Shown: positions 22,310 through 33,210, numbered from the stretch's first letter. The stretch: DNA of 64,000 nt from Emydura subglobosa (GCA_007922225.1 ML680053.1:2145434-2209433); one strand, 5' to 3'. Notes: a model not told the origin generated them from the sequence alone. Numbers and translations: made by a program.

Positions 22310-25015
22310 GTGAAACTGACCTGTCTAGTTTCACTGCCCAAACAGAGTGAAATGCAAGCAAACAAACAAGCAAACTGAACAGTGATAACTTGATTTTTAA
22401 GCTCCAATAATCAAGGTGCTGTAAGTCAGTGAGGCGCTACAAGAAAGCAGCGAGGTGCTTTCTATTTTCACGTTCTTTATCTGAGCTCCCGTCCTTTCAA
22501 GTCAAACAAAAGGAAAAAAACCACCAGAGTTCCAGATGCAGAATCAATCTATAAGAGCCAACAGTAGACTTCAAAAGGGCCTGCTTCAAGCAGCCGCAGA
22601 GAAGCCAAGGCTGCAGAGGAGTTCCCAGCCTGGAAAAGGCAAACTGTCTAACTCAGTACAATGAAGGATGAAGAGGGCCAATGAGAAATCCTGGATGCAG
22701 GCCAAAGTCATCAGTGAATGACAAGAGAATCGGGAAAATTTCCACCTCTTGGCAGAAATCGTGCTGTTGCCACTGCACTCCAACGCTGGCCGCAGAGGCG
22801 GCTAATTAGAAGCCAAATGAAACACTAGGAAAGGGTGGGGGGGATGGGGAGGTTAGACCGTCTGTTGGCTTGTACGTTGGTAAAAGAGTTGGATCACTCC
22901 TTTCCAAGGCTGGCCGAACCCAGGATACAGAGGCGGCAGTGGCCCTTTTCTCCAAAAGGTAAATAGCCCATTTTGACAGCACAAAACTCCCCCCATCCCC
23001 AGCCCCAACCGATTCTCGATTCAGATGGCTCCTTTCTTCTGCAAGCACCTCGACTGCGTTCCCGTGGTGCTATGCCAGCGTCTAGCGGAGACACCCAGGG
23101 CTAAATCCTGCAAGGTGCTGAGCGCTCTGACTTTGACCCAGCAAAAGCACTTAAGTACCTGCTTTGGGGCCAGGGTAGCTTGTAGGATCAAGCCCCCCCC
23201 CAGTGTTGCTCCCTTCTGGGATCCCAAGTCTGTGCTGGATTCGCTGACTGCCGCTCTGGTCTATCCTGAAACACAGTCCTCTTGCTTAGCACGTGGAGGA
23301 GCAGAGCTAGTTACTCACCATTCACAGGGGGCAGAACAGGGGACTCAGTCCAGGCCGCTGCTGCTATTTCATACCCAGCAAGTTATTCATGGCCAGGCTG
23401 GGCTGGGCTCCCATACACTGTGGTTCAGCTACCCCCGTCCACACACAGCTATGTGCACTGGAGATGCCAGGGTCCAGCCAGGTCCTCAGGAGGAGAGGCC
23501 AGAGGTGCTCAAGTCTGGGTCCGGCGTTCTTCAGTGGTGGCCTCCTTGTCCACAAAGGAAGGTGGGGTTACAAGACGCCTCCTGTAGGGGGTGGAGTCCA
23601 GCTCCTTTCATAAAGTGCCGTCCTTATATTTGAAACCACCTCCTTGATCACCAAAACTTCCCCCTAATTTTTCCACTAGTCGGGAGCAGGCTGACCTCCA
23701 GACATCCTGCAGAGGCTGCAGCTCTGCGTAGCCCTTGTTAGGACCAGCTCACGTTCGGCCCCGCCGGGGACCCCGCGTTGAGTCTGGATAGACGGCACGG
23801 TCCGATGTAATTCCAGCTCAGTGGATTGATTGCAGCCGTCATTAATGACCCGACACGCCCGAGCTTGTACTTAGGAAGGAGAGAGTCACAGCCTAGTTTG
23901 TGGTTCAGACTCTCATCTCTCCCCTCCTGATTTATGATGCTTGCAGGGTGTTGGGTGAGTGCCCTCTGAACGCTGTGCCAGACCCTAACTACTTTTGGGG
24001 AGGACAGCGTCTGGCAAACTGGTCACTGCACAGCCCGTCTGGGGCAGCTGAACGCTTATAACGCAAGCAAAAAAAAAATCAGAGCATATCTTAAATCAAT
24101 GAACACCAAAGCAAGGCAGATTGGGGGAGGGGGGGAATTAGCAATAAATACAGCAAAGGGGGAAAAACCAAAATCAGCCCTAGAGTGGTTAATCTTTCGC
24201 AGGCAAGAGTCAGATTTTCCCAGACGGCAATAAAATGCTGCAAAAATAGAGGTGCCAAAGTGTCAGGACAGTTGGAGATTTCCCTCCTTATTTAGAGCGC
24301 TCAGACGTTTAGAGCAAGGAAGTCTGTTTGCTCATTGCTCTCTTCAATGCCTGGGATACCTCAAATGCAAACAAATTCCGGCCTCTTCATCTTCTAAATA
24401 AATAGCGAGGGTCCAATGTATCTGTGGCGTAATGCCAGAGACTTTAGCGAAGTTGCAACAGACATGAATCTAGCCCCCCAGGTGCATGATAAATAATAAT
24501 CTCACATTTATATAAGGCATTTGATCCAGAAAGACCCCCTAAGGTGTTGTTCTCCTACCTGAGAATCACTTCCCATACTGGTAAATTTCAGCCACCTCTA
24601 GGGTGGAACGTGGCAGATGTTTAACACGCTGCTGCATTATCTAAGAGTTGAAATCAGGAAATGAAGAATGCCCCCTTCCTTATGAGGCTCCTACCTCTCC
24701 GCCATTTCAAATGCAAGCTTCTTGTCCTCACCTTAAACCTTTTGCAGCTAAGCCCCTCTTCACCAACCCTCCCTTGTATTTTATCACGTCTCCCCCAACA
24801 CCTCCATCACACACCTGTCAGCTTCTCTCCCTGGCACGTCCCTGCTTTCTCTTTTGACAACCCCTGCAGGTGGAACAGGCCCCGTGAATTCATCCTTAAA
24901 GCCCCTCCCTAGTTCCTTTTTTAAACACCTCCCCGAGACCCACTTCTATAGTGATGTCAAAGGGGGACCTCTGAGGGCTGGTAGGTAGATGGCTGGTGGG
25001 TCTTATTTATATTTG
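22310..25015. other. Unassigned DNA, no gene seen
   Basis: No supported gene. The part 23087-23190 contains GGGCTAAATCCTGCAAGGTG, CTGAGCGCTC and AAAAGCACTTAAGTACCTGC, words of a common reptile MITE family, but termini are unclear. The stretch 22570-22800 looks single-copy and free of low complexity. The 202-codon frame at 23025-23633 is overlapped by frames on both strands. Confidence 0.35.
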
Positions 25016-25017
25016 AT

Positions 25018-25175
25018 TCAAAATGGCCTATTATTAACACGAGGGTAGCGCCTAGACACCCGCTGAGATCAGGGCCCCATTGTGCTGACACAGAACGAGA
25101 GCCAGCCCCTGTCCCAAAGAGCGATAATCTACACGGGCAAGACAGACAGAAGGTGGGAGGAGGTGGGGGAAAGAG
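25018..25175 (-). mobile_element. SINE 3' half (MIR-like)
   Basis: Plus-strand order: TATTATTAACACGAGGGTAG, CGCCTAGACACCCGCTGAG, ATCAGGGCCCCATTGTGCTG, then CCCTGTCCCAAAGAGCGATA. This is the reversed tail and middle of the same SINE type as 45.4 kb. It breaks off in the GGTGGGAGGAGG stretch before the head. Confidence 0.82.
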
Positions 25176-25259
25176 ATGGTGGAAGGATCCAAGTGATGAT
25201 CTGCGATGCTGTGTTTTTTCCTTGGTGGGTTTTCTTTATTTTTGGCTGGAGGTGGTTGT

Positions 25260-25365
25260 TAGGCAGGGATGAGATAAAGAAGAGAGGCGCGGATGAAGGC
25301 GGGGAGGAAGAGGAAGGAAGGCAAGCCGATGTGAAGCGTGGGAGGAATGAAGCCGAGGGGAAGTG
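25260..25365 (+). repeat. Purine-rich tract
   Basis: Over 100 bp of G/A-rich plus strand (GAGGAAGAGGAAGGAAGGCA). It explains the S/F/L-rich minus-strand frame across it. Confidence 0.65.
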
Positions 25366-25621
25366 ACTGTGCAGGAGCAAACATCCAATCAGCGCAGGGC
25401 AGAATGTCTCCTCGAATGCTCCGACCCATTTCTCTTCACCTGACTCTTCATTGCACCCACTGACTGCATCTTGTCTTAATCGCGGTATCAGACCTTCCAG
25501 GCAGGACCCCTCGTATTCTGTTCTTGTGCGGCACGTGGCCCTGACCCTGTCACAGCTACTGCCAGACATGCAGTAAACACGACTAATCACCAGCTGCAAA
25601 CGGGAAGGGAGAGAGACACAG

Positions 25622-25775
25622 TGTTCAAGGCGATCTCTTTTATTGGATCAGTCTATGGGCTATTCTGCTGGTGAGAGAGACCAACCTTGTCTCTCACCTT
25701 ACGCACCTTGTCTCTCCCATCTCCTGGGACCCGCACGGCTACAACTACACTGCATACAAGATTGGGAATGTAGGC
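25622..25775. mobile_element. Interspersed repeat, possibly Penelope-related
   Basis: TCTTTTATTGGATCAGTC, TGGTGAGAGAGACCAACC, ACCTTGTCTCTCCCATCTCC, then GGGACCCGCACGGCTACAAC and CTACACTGCATACAAG follow a well-known turtle/crocodilian repeat. GGTGAGAGAGAC and GTCTCTCACC are inverted with respect to each other. I associate the family with Penelope-like elements from memory only. Confidence 0.5.
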
Positions 25776-25821
25776 TGGCTGCATGGAATCACCTAATAGG
25801 CAATTACTATGTCCATGGGCA

Positions 25822-25900
25822 GCAATATGACCTAGGGGCTATGGCAGTGGACTAGGACCTCAGACACCCGGGTTCGACTCCTGATTCTCCATCCGAATGT
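25822..25900 (+). mobile_element. tRNA-derived SINE head with intact B box
   Basis: TATGACCTAGGGGCTATGGC then AGTGGACTAGGACCTCAG and, at 25871-25881, GGTTCGACTCC, a perfect match to the pol III B-box consensus. The body of the SINE ends soon after, so only the promoter-bearing head remains. Confidence 0.75.
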
Positions 25901-26164
25901 ATATCCTTCCACCATACATCTTTTTACGCTCCTCAGGGCACAGGTTGTCCCATGCGATTTCTGCATAATCACAGCTGGGATGTGTAGGGATTAAAGCCAC
26001 AATATTTATCCTGGGATTTTGATCAGGACGCCTGAATTCGCACCCCTGCCCGTGTGAAAAGCATCATGGAACCTTTTGATGTGAAATGCACACGAGTCCA
26101 GCCAATGATCTCACCCAGCACCGGTGGCGGTTTCCCCTTTAATACGGTTTTGCCAAACATCCCG

Positions 26165-26312
26165 GGGGGGGTAATGGACACTGACTTCCGCAGAGTCACT
26201 CCAGATTCACAGCAGCGTAACTGAGAGCAAAAACGTGGCCTCATGGCTTTAACGTCAGTGGTGTTACTCCAGATTTATACCCAGGGGACTGGGCTCAGAA
26301 TCTGGCCCACTC
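26165..26312. mobile_element. MITE-like inverted segment
   Basis: GCAGAGTCACTCCAGATTCA and later GTGGTGTTACTCCAGATTTA, followed by CAGAATCTGGCCCACTC, are the words of the reptile element whose palindromic copy lies at 50104-50220. Termini are not both visible. Confidence 0.45.
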
Positions 26313-27610
26313 ACTTTCTTACAGTGTTGGGGGAGAACACACAAATTGGGCACCAGCTTCCTCGATAAAAAGGCCGGTGCTCTGGTGCAGACCCGTCTTT
26401 GCAACCGGCGCTGGCAGGGAGACCATGGACCACTACAAGCATCAGCGCCCCTGCCGCTCGCCTCACGTCATGGTACAGATGAGATGTAATGGCAGATTGG
26501 GAGGCTATTGTGAACTCTGCCCCTCCAGGCAAGGAAAATGGTCTGTGACTGGGGAGGTGATGTTGGGATGGGGGAGAAGATATAGGACCCCCCAGAATAT
26601 ACTGCATGTCCCCCTGGGCCTTGTAATATGAGAGAGAGAGAAGAGCTAGACGGGCACAATCTATCTTATCCAGACCACTCATCGTTTTGTCTAGCTTTGT
26701 GATGAACAATGAATAGGGACGGTAAAACCTCTACTTTAACGTGAACAGTCCCAAAGGCCTGGCAGCGACAGGGACATCAACGCAGCTGCCAGAAAGTGTC
26801 TCTTGTTTCTCTGCTTAGCCTGGCTTTAAGCAGGCTCTGGATGAGACCTCTCCGTCTTTGGTATTAACCTCCCTCGTCAGCCCTGATCACACGACTTGGC
26901 TCCCGCCTGAAGTTCCCGCAGACTTGACATCAGGTTGATGGGAACGCACGCTCGCTCCTAGCAAGCGGCATGGCCGACGGCACTAGAGGGAGAGGATTCT
27001 TTTTAATAAGCCAGCGAAAAGATGATGACTGTGCGCAGGACCAGCACGGAGCAGACCTTTCTGAGTTCAGGTGGAATGACATTAAAACTTTTCCAGCAGG
27101 GAATGAAGGGTTAGATCACTGACCCTATCACAAGAGACATCAGAGGAGAGGAAGATCAATTAGGTCACCTGTCCTAATCTATCCCCTTGTCTGCTGCAGT
27201 ATCCACAGAATCATGTACATTGGAGACTGCACAGAAAAGACTTGCTGGTTCATTTAATCTTTGGCCATCGGCACTGTGGAATCAGCACTGTCACTTGCTT
27301 TATTTGCACCTATACACTGATCTGAAAATGAAGCAGGCAGAGAGCATGCAGGGCTATCCCTTCTTCCAGTAATCTCAGCCCAACACCAATGCCTGGCCCC
27401 CAGGGAGGACCTCTGCGCCAAGAATGGACTCTAATCAGACCCCAAAGCGGAGCACAAACTCTGCTGCTACTCACACAGCCCCCCAAATTGCCTCTACATA
27501 AAAACCTCACCTAACGCAAATCTAACACCACAGCATGTCTCCCCAACTGTCAAAACTCGCTCACACGCCAAGTAAAAGAATTCAGAGGACTATGTGCAAC
27601 AGCACCTCCT
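26313..27610. other. Unassigned DNA, no gene seen
   Basis: No gene or assignable repeat. Short frames overlap and have no motif. A short GA run lies at 26629-26641. Confidence 0.4.
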
Positions 27611-27614
27611 GCTG

Positions 27615-27735
27615 ATACTCATGAAAGAGGCCCCGATCAGGGACCAGGGCCCCACTGTGCTATGCACTTTATACACATATATAAAGACAGACACTGCCTC
27701 AAAGGTCTTGCAAGCTAAATGCTTGACAATGCAGG
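27615..27735 (-). mobile_element. SINE 3' fragment (MIR-like)
   Basis: GATCAGGGACCAGGGCCCCA, CTGTGCTATGCACTTTATAC and AGACACTGCCTCAAAGG-like words in order match the reversed 3' half of the window's common SINE. The head is absent. Confidence 0.65.
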
Positions 27736-27769
27736 ATTATTCCTTACAGGGGAGTTTACCTATGGAATC

Positions 27770-28380
27770 TCCATAATTTAAAAAGTAACCGAATTATATT
27801 CATTACAAGCCTGATTTTTACCCCCATCTAGCTTTCTTAACAAAAATCTGTTTTCTGCTAACTTTAAGGACAGAGAAGATTTCTCTTTTTGGAGGGAAGT
27901 TTGAGGTTAATTACATGAGCTGTTTTTAGGGTTTATAGAGCTGGTGGTTAGTAATGATGTGGCTTATGTTAACCTAAATAGCTTGGATGATGATGCTACA
28001 TCCAGTTCCATATTTCCTCAACAGTTTGGTTTCTGGACGGAGATTAGCTTGGATACATTAAATCCTGGGACATTTTTAAATGTAACATTTGAATAGGTTT
28101 AATATAGCTTTTAAGATGAATCAATACAGGGCTTAAGTAGCACCTTGGCCCTCTGCCCAGTGGTCAATTTCACCATGGAGAGGAGCATGATAGGAAGAAG
28201 TGGTGAGATTTTGTGGCGATATTCTGCTTCCATGTTAGGTTAGCATATATTTATTATTCTCATTGGCTACCTCCAGCTGGTTTAAGACCACTTTGTGCTG
28301 AATGCCTTTAGTGAAGAATCTAGCCACAGAATCTCTCAGAGCTCTCAATGGTTCAAGGCGACTACAGATTTGTAGGCACA
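27770..28380. other. AT-rich single-copy island
   Basis: About 600 bp with no repeat signature, low CpG and many TAAT/ATTA words (for example GGTTAATTACATGAGCTG). There is no open frame of note. Its contrast with the repeat-dense surroundings makes it a candidate conserved non-coding element; this is inference. Confidence 0.35.
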
Positions 28381-28394
28381 ATTTAACTCAAGCA

Positions 28395-28612
28395 TGAAGC
28401 AGTGTGACCTAGTGGCTAGCACACTGGGCTGAGACCTGGGTTCTAGTCCTGGTTCTGTCACTGGCCTGCTGTATAACACTGGTCAAATTGCAGTCCAGCT
28501 CTATGCCTCAGTTTCCCCAGCTGCAAAATGGGAACAACGGAATTGCCCTCCTTTGTAAAGCACTTTGAGAAGTATGGATGATAAAGGGGAGGTATTATTA
28601 TTAGTCTAGTTC
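28395..28612 (+). mobile_element. Full-length MIR-like tRNA SINE
   Basis: All parts are in order: head GTGTGACCTAGTGGCTAGC, B-box-like GGGTTCTAGTCCTGG, CTGTCACTGGCCTGCTG, core GCCTCAGTTTCCCCAGC, TGCAAAATGGGAACAACGG, and tail TTTGTAAAGCACTTTGAG ending in GGTATTATTATTAG. At about 215 bp it is near the usual length for this family. Confidence 0.92.
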
Positions 28613-28974
28613 ACTGAAACGGACTACTTCTATGTTAAAAAAAAAATCTAAGGAAATTCCTAGACAAAACACTTCGTGAAAATAAAGTTCCAGAGCTTAA
28701 AAACCATAAATGCAAACCCATGTCATTAGAAGACCCTCGTTACAAAATCCCAAACGTCTACAAGTGACAAAGTTAGTTCTCAGGACCCACTAACAGGCTT
28801 GGTTCTGCTTCTGCATCTCTGCCCACCGCATTGGCCATGAGTAACTTGGGAGCCACACGGCGGCAATGCAAGATCAGATTCTCCTCCACACCCCCACACG
28901 CCTTCCTGCCTATCCCCTTGAACCTAACATTGATACCTGCAACCGTCCACCCCTGCATGAGGACGGAGGGTTGA

Positions 28975-29172
28975 ATGATTAGAGCACTAGTGAGGAATTT
29001 AGGAGATTTAGGCACAATTCTCTGTTCTGCGACAGACGTCCTGCGTGACCTTAGGCAGGTCATTTAGTTTTTCTGGACCTCGTTCCCCACCTTCACAAGG
29101 GAGATAACAGCACTGCCCTGCATCACAGGGCGGCTGGGAAGATAAATACATTAAAGACTGTGCTAATGGGGG
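28975..29172 (+). mobile_element. MIR-like tRNA SINE
   Basis: GAATGATTAGAGCACTAGTG, ACGTCCTGCGTGACCTTAGG, CAGGTCATTTAGTTTTTCTG, AAGGGAGATAACAGCACTGC and GGAAGATAAATACATTAAAG run in the SINE order. It resembles the 58.7-59.1 kb copy closely in the tail. Confidence 0.88.
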
Positions 29173-29189
29173 GTGTGAAGGGCATGAGG

Positions 29190-29305
29190 CTGGTCTGTAC
29201 TCATTTCTGATTGCTTTATATGCCATATGATTGTCCGATTGCTCTAGGAGATGGTTCCTGTCTGTCCATATGGAGTTAAGCCAAAGCCAGGGAATAAAAG
29301 AACAG
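29190..29305 (+). mobile_element. LTR-like segment, copy 1
   Basis: Shares TTTCTGATTGCT, TATATGCCAT, GATTGCTCTAGGAGATG-type and TTCCTGTCTGTCCATATG words in the same order with 29773-29885. An AATAAA lies just after the shared block at about 29293, as expected of an R region. Direct orientation, about 583 bp offset. Confidence 0.6.
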
Positions 29306-29772
29306 TAATGACGGGGCTATCCGTCTGAAGGGTCTACCTGCGGTGGCTCCAGCAAAGGTAAAAAACTTTCTTTCCTGGGGTTGGGAGCCTAAGATCAAAA
29401 GAACTAAACCGTTAAAAAGTCACTCGCTACAGTCAGTTGTCGGGAGTTAGCTGGGGGAAACAGGCTGACGCAGACAGAGGCGCTGTGGGGGAAGTCTGAA
29501 GAAGTTGGGCTACCTGGAGAACACCCAAGGGATGGTGAGATCCGGGGAGACAAGCCTGCATGGCTGGTTTATTGGTGTTCTCTCAGACGATGGGTGGGAA
29601 CCTTACCACACTGTTCAGAATAAACGATACTTTGTTGTAAAAAGACTGCCAGGTCCCTCTGCAGACACCACGGGCAGCTCTGTAGGGGCTGAATCTAAGG
29701 CCTGCTGAAGTAATCGTGGTTATCACCCTGGGGCCTCTACCGCAGCACCTGGTCTAAGAATGGGAGAATCGT
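29306..29772 (+). other. DNA between the duplicated LTR-like segments
   Basis: No coding sequence is supported. Near 29620 GTTCAGAATAAACGATACTT contains another polyadenylation-like AATAAA followed by TTTGTTGTAAA, which resembles the 3' end of a retroviral LTR. The interval may itself be LTR DNA. Too short for an internal retrovirus region. Confidence 0.35.
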
Positions 29773-29990
29773 GCCACTCTGTATTAATTTCTGATTGCTG
29801 TATATGCCATCTGTCTGTCTGACTGCTCTAGGAGATGCTTCCTGTCTGTCCATATGCCAACAGCAGGAAATAAAACTCTCACTACAGCTTGGACACGTCT
29901 GGGTAAAACACTTTTGGGTCATGAAGAGAACCACACCGAGAGGGGACTGCACCTGCGGTGAGAGCCCCACAGAGGGAACCACAATGCAGC
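29773..29990 (+). mobile_element. LTR-like segment, copy 2
   Basis: Repeats the 29190-29305 block: TTTCTGATTGCTGTATATGC, CTGACTGCTCTAGGAGATG, CTTCCTGTCTGTCCATATG, then GGAAATAAAACTCTCACTAC with an AATAAA signal. It continues to CTGCACCTGCGGTGAGAGCC, which is matched by CTACCTGCGGTGGCTCC after copy 1. No reverse transcriptase or gag coding is present. I have not fixed LTR ends. Confidence 0.6.
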
Positions 29991-30049
29991 TAGCCTGGTA
30001 ATCATGACAGGGCTCATATAAGTACCTACGACTCTCTGAGTAAGTCCAT

Positions 30050-30265
30050 CATGATGGATTGTCTAGTGGTTAGAGCAGGGGGAAGAGGTATGTCAGATAT
30101 CTGATTTTGCCATTGTTACGTAACCCCGGCACATTATCTAAACTTTCCCTCAGTCTGCCCATCTCGAAAACAGGGGCAGTACTCCCCTGCCCTATAAGAC
30201 AGGTGAGCCTCTTAAATTGCTAGCTGTAAAGTGCTTTGGGATTCTTAATATTATTGAGTTTGTCT
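30050..30265 (+). mobile_element. MIR-like tRNA SINE
   Basis: Head TTGTCTAGTGGTTAGAGCAG, B-box region lost, then CATTATCTAAACTTTCCCTC, TCTGCCCATCTCGAAAACAG, GGGCAGTACTCCCCTGCCCT and tail AGTGCTTTGGGATTCTTAAT. Near full length. Confidence 0.88.
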
Positions 30266-30284
30266 ATACAATCAACGCACAGCA

Positions 30285-30475
30285 CAAATATCAATTAATC
30301 TATCCTCGCTCACCCCGGTGAGAGGTAGGCGGGACAGTATCAGCACTGTCACCCACCGACACGGGGGAAAACAAAGATACAGACACGTGTCCAATGCCCC
30401 ACGCCAAGAAATCGACAATGGCAGAATTAGAACTCAGCACGATCCTCTGATTCACAGCCCAAAGTCCGTCCTTGC
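30285..30475 (-). mobile_element. MIR-like tRNA SINE, inverted to its neighbour
   Basis: Plus-strand order is GGTGAGAGGTAGGCGGGACA, GTATCAGCACTGTCACC, CGGGGGAAAACAAAGATACA, CAATGGCAGAATTAGAACTC and CCTCTGATTCACAGCCC, the reversed SINE from tail to head. It sits about 20 bp from the plus-strand SINE at 30050-30265, giving a loose inverted pair. Confidence 0.85.
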
Positions 30476-31325
30476 CTCGGCCGCAAAGTGCTACAGAAGG
30501 GCCAATCCTTGCTAGGGAGGGATACGGCTTGTCTATAACAGCCACCTGCTGTTCAGTATCACGCACAGCTCCAGAGACGTTAGCGCAGTCATTGCTTAAG
30601 CAGGAGCCGAGCCAGTTCCTGTGAAAAGCAGAGCAAAGGTCACGGTGCCCGGGCAGGCTTTTGCTGGGCTGATGATGCACGAGCATCGTGAAAGCCTCTG
30701 GGTCTCCGCGCCGAGATGCAAGAGCTGAGTATCCAGGCTGCTGTTCTCCCACGGGTAAGAAGACTCCAAGTCACTCTCCAAGGCGTAACCTCTTTAGAGA
30801 AAAAATCAGAGCATAAATCAGCCGCTCTGTAATTCTGCGCGGCCTGGGTTACTAATAATACTCCTGTGTTTACCCGCAGCCCTCCGGCAGTATATGTTTG
30901 CTTTTGATTTGTCCGTGGTTTTTCCCAGGCTCCCGGACTGCACAAAAGCTCTGTTTTTGTGTACAGAAGCGTCCATTTATAAAGACAGCTTTCCAGCAGC
31001 CCCGGGCACAGCTGCCTTCCAGGCCCAAGCTGGGAAAGGAAGCCAGGGCAGCTTCACCCTTTTCCTCCAGGGAATACAAAGTGCCTCAGTCTCCAAGGCG
31101 GAGACTCCAGCTAGGCAGAGTGAGGAATCCTGAGATTCCACGGCCAAATTCTGACCTCTCCTGCCAGCAAAGATCAAGCCCTACTTTAAAAACCGCCCAA
31201 AAACGGCTTCAAGTACCGGTAAGTGGCAGGGTCAGCCACATCAATCCAAAAAGGAGCAGCAGGGATCAGACACTAATGCACTACCAGTCCTTATCCGACT
31301 AATCCCGTACCACCCATGGAGGTCT
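30476..31325. other. Unassigned DNA, no gene seen
   Basis: No gene or confident repeat. Overlapping frames of 60-150 codons on both strands lack domains. Confidence 0.4.
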
Positions 31326-31329
31326 TTAT

Positions 31330-31605
31330 CGTTGTGGTCTTATGGTTGAGCCACTAAACGAGAGTTCAGAAGACCTGCGTTCATTTCCTACCTCTACCAC
31401 AGATTTCCTGCATGACTGGTCAAGTCACTTAGTCTCAGGGCCCCACCTGTAAAATGGGGACAATAATACTTCTTTTCTCCTACTCCTCTTTCTAGTTAGA
31501 CTCTAAGCTCATCGGGACAGGTACTGTCTCCTTCTACATTTGTACAGCACCTAGTACAGTGGCACCTGATCTTGCCTCGGCCCTCTTGGTGCTACTATAA
31601 TGCAA
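31330..31605 (+). mobile_element. Long-form tRNA SINE with extended tail
   Basis: Contains TCTTATGGTTGAGCCACTAA, CTACCACAGATTTCCTGCA, CAAGTCACTTAGTCTCAGGG, CACCTGTAAAATGGGGACAA, then TAGTTAGACTCTAAGCTCAT, CGGGACAGGTACTGTCTCC, TTGTACAGCACCTAGTACAG and TCTTGGTGCTACTATAATGC. This is the long SINE type also at 62.15 and 63.6 kb (+) and 45.4 kb (-). Confidence 0.9.
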
Positions 31606-31619
31606 CCACTCACTGGGCC

Positions 31620-32150
31620 GTACCCTTGGCTGGTGTAAATTCGCATAGCTCCACTGACTTCCATGAAGCCATTCTGATCAACAGCAGCTGAGAATCTGAC
31701 TTTCATGAGAGTTTTGTTGAATAAAGACAAAGTAAAGATTTCAAGTCCTAACCGTCAACTGGGACTTTATGAATTTAACAGAAGAGAGAAAATGTATTGG
31801 TCAGCGATCAGCAAAAAAAGGCCTATGCCTGACTATTGTAGGCCCAACGCTTAATTCTGTTATATTGATTTTATGTGAAATAACCTTATTCTTTTAATAT
31901 GCGACAAACCACCACAGCTGTTTCTGTAAGGCTTTGCATTTTGGGGATGTAGAATATTAATAAATTGTCCAAAACTACCATCTGCTCATTAATGATCCTG
32001 TTTGTAAAGTTACCAAAAATCGTTCTAGATAAGTGTTGCTATTGTTAAAATACATGTTTTAAAATCACTGCTCAAAGTAACATCAGCCAATGCTCTAACA
32101 CAAAAACATTCAATAGTAAATACAAATATTTTGTAATAGTAATAAATGTT
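31620..32150. other. AT-rich single-copy island
   Basis: No repeat signature in most of the stretch and many ATTA/TAAT words, for example CATCTGCTCATTAATGATCC. The start (31620-31700) has MITE-like GGCTGGTGTAAATTCGC words. Candidate conserved non-coding DNA by contrast with its surroundings; inference only. Confidence 0.35.
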
Positions 32151-32560
32151 TTAAATAAAAAAAGTTGTTGTGTCTAAAAAAACACTTGCCTTGCCATTAC
32201 AAATTTTAAATAAATATTAAAAAATTAAAATATAAATAAATAAATACAATATATATATAAAACCACAAAATAACAAAACAAAACAAAAAAGCACCAGCCT
32301 CAAATATTCAAAAAAATAAAAATAACTTTTACCCAAATGGCCAAAAACTGTCCACCCTAATAACCATAAAATCCACCTCAAAAAACAAAAACAAAATAAA
32401 CTATCAAAAATAACAACAATGGTTGTTTACAAAACATAAATAATTAATAATCACACCCAAATGCAAATGCAGCATAACATAGCAGAACCCCTAGAGTGGC
32501 ATAAGAGTTTACCCCTATTAAAAAAAACCCTAAAATAAAAACTTTGTCTGGTTCTACAAT
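32150..32560. repeat. A/T-rich low-complexity tract
   Basis: Dominated by AAATAAATA, ATATATATA and AACAAAACAAAAC runs. No open frame and no repeat family recognised. Confidence 0.75.
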
Positions 32561-32682
32561 CATCCTCCAGGAGCATCAGTGCGCACCGGCAGACTCCTGC
32601 TCCATCCCTCGTGTCTTAGCCACCCGGCCAGTAGACTAACATGAGCGACAAAGGCTGGTAACTATACTTAATCTTTGTAAAA

Positions 32683-32684
<2 letters not shown>

Positions 32685-32715
<31 letters not shown>

Positions 32716-32728
32716 TGTGTGAGAAAGT
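32685..32728 (+). repeat. (GT)n microsatellite
   Basis: An uninterrupted GT run from 32685 to about 32713 (14-15 units), then an interrupted GAGTGTGTGAGAAAGTGTG. Likely polymorphic. Confidence 0.97.
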
Positions 32729-32894
32729 GTGCGGACAATTGCTTTTTAAAATTTTTGTATTCGCAATAAACGTGGCGTATTTCCTTGTCCCCCTAAATAA
32801 AATCCTGCTGTTTATTTTATAAATATAACACTATGCCATGGGATCCTAGCCCATCAATTGAAGGGAACAAGTCTGCATTAGTGAGAGGGGAATG

Positions 32895-32970
32895 AGTGAG
32901 GGAGGTATGGAAGTAGATGACCTAGCTGGTCTTTTCCATCTCTGATTGCTGCGATTCCATGATTCATCCC
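32895..32970 (+). mobile_element. CR1 LINE 3' end fragment
   Basis: AGGTATGGAAGTAGATGACC, TAGCTGGTCTTTTCCATCTC and GCGATTCCATGATTC are the degraded CR1 terminus, including the GATTCCATGATTC end repeats. Confidence 0.7.
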
Positions 32971-33210
32971 TGAGTTTGATTTTGCAGCCGGGAAGGCACA
33001 GACCAAGCATAACTCTAAGCATGAGAAAAAAGCAACTTTTATAGCATTTGAAGCCATAGAATTCCTGCTTGCAAATGAACTAAAGGCTTATACAAAAGGA
33101 CTGACTGAGTTACTCAGAGAGAACAGGGGTTAGCACCAAAGAACTGCCCTGGAAATCAAACTGCACATTCAACAAAAAAGGTGTTCCTTCTTTGTCTTGT
33201 TTCTCTAAGA

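Noticed and set aside
24650..24930. Coding block or retroposon from the 83-codon plus-strand frame
   Set aside because: Some words (CCTTAAAGCCCCTCCCTAG) hint at an old retroposon, but I could not match a second segment in order.
25129..25599. 156-codon minus-strand frame, S/F/P-rich
   Set aside because: Explained by the purine-rich plus strand at 25260-25365 and an adjoining SINE.
32685..32728. CRISPR-like or minisatellite array
   Set aside because: It is a plain dinucleotide repeat without spacers.
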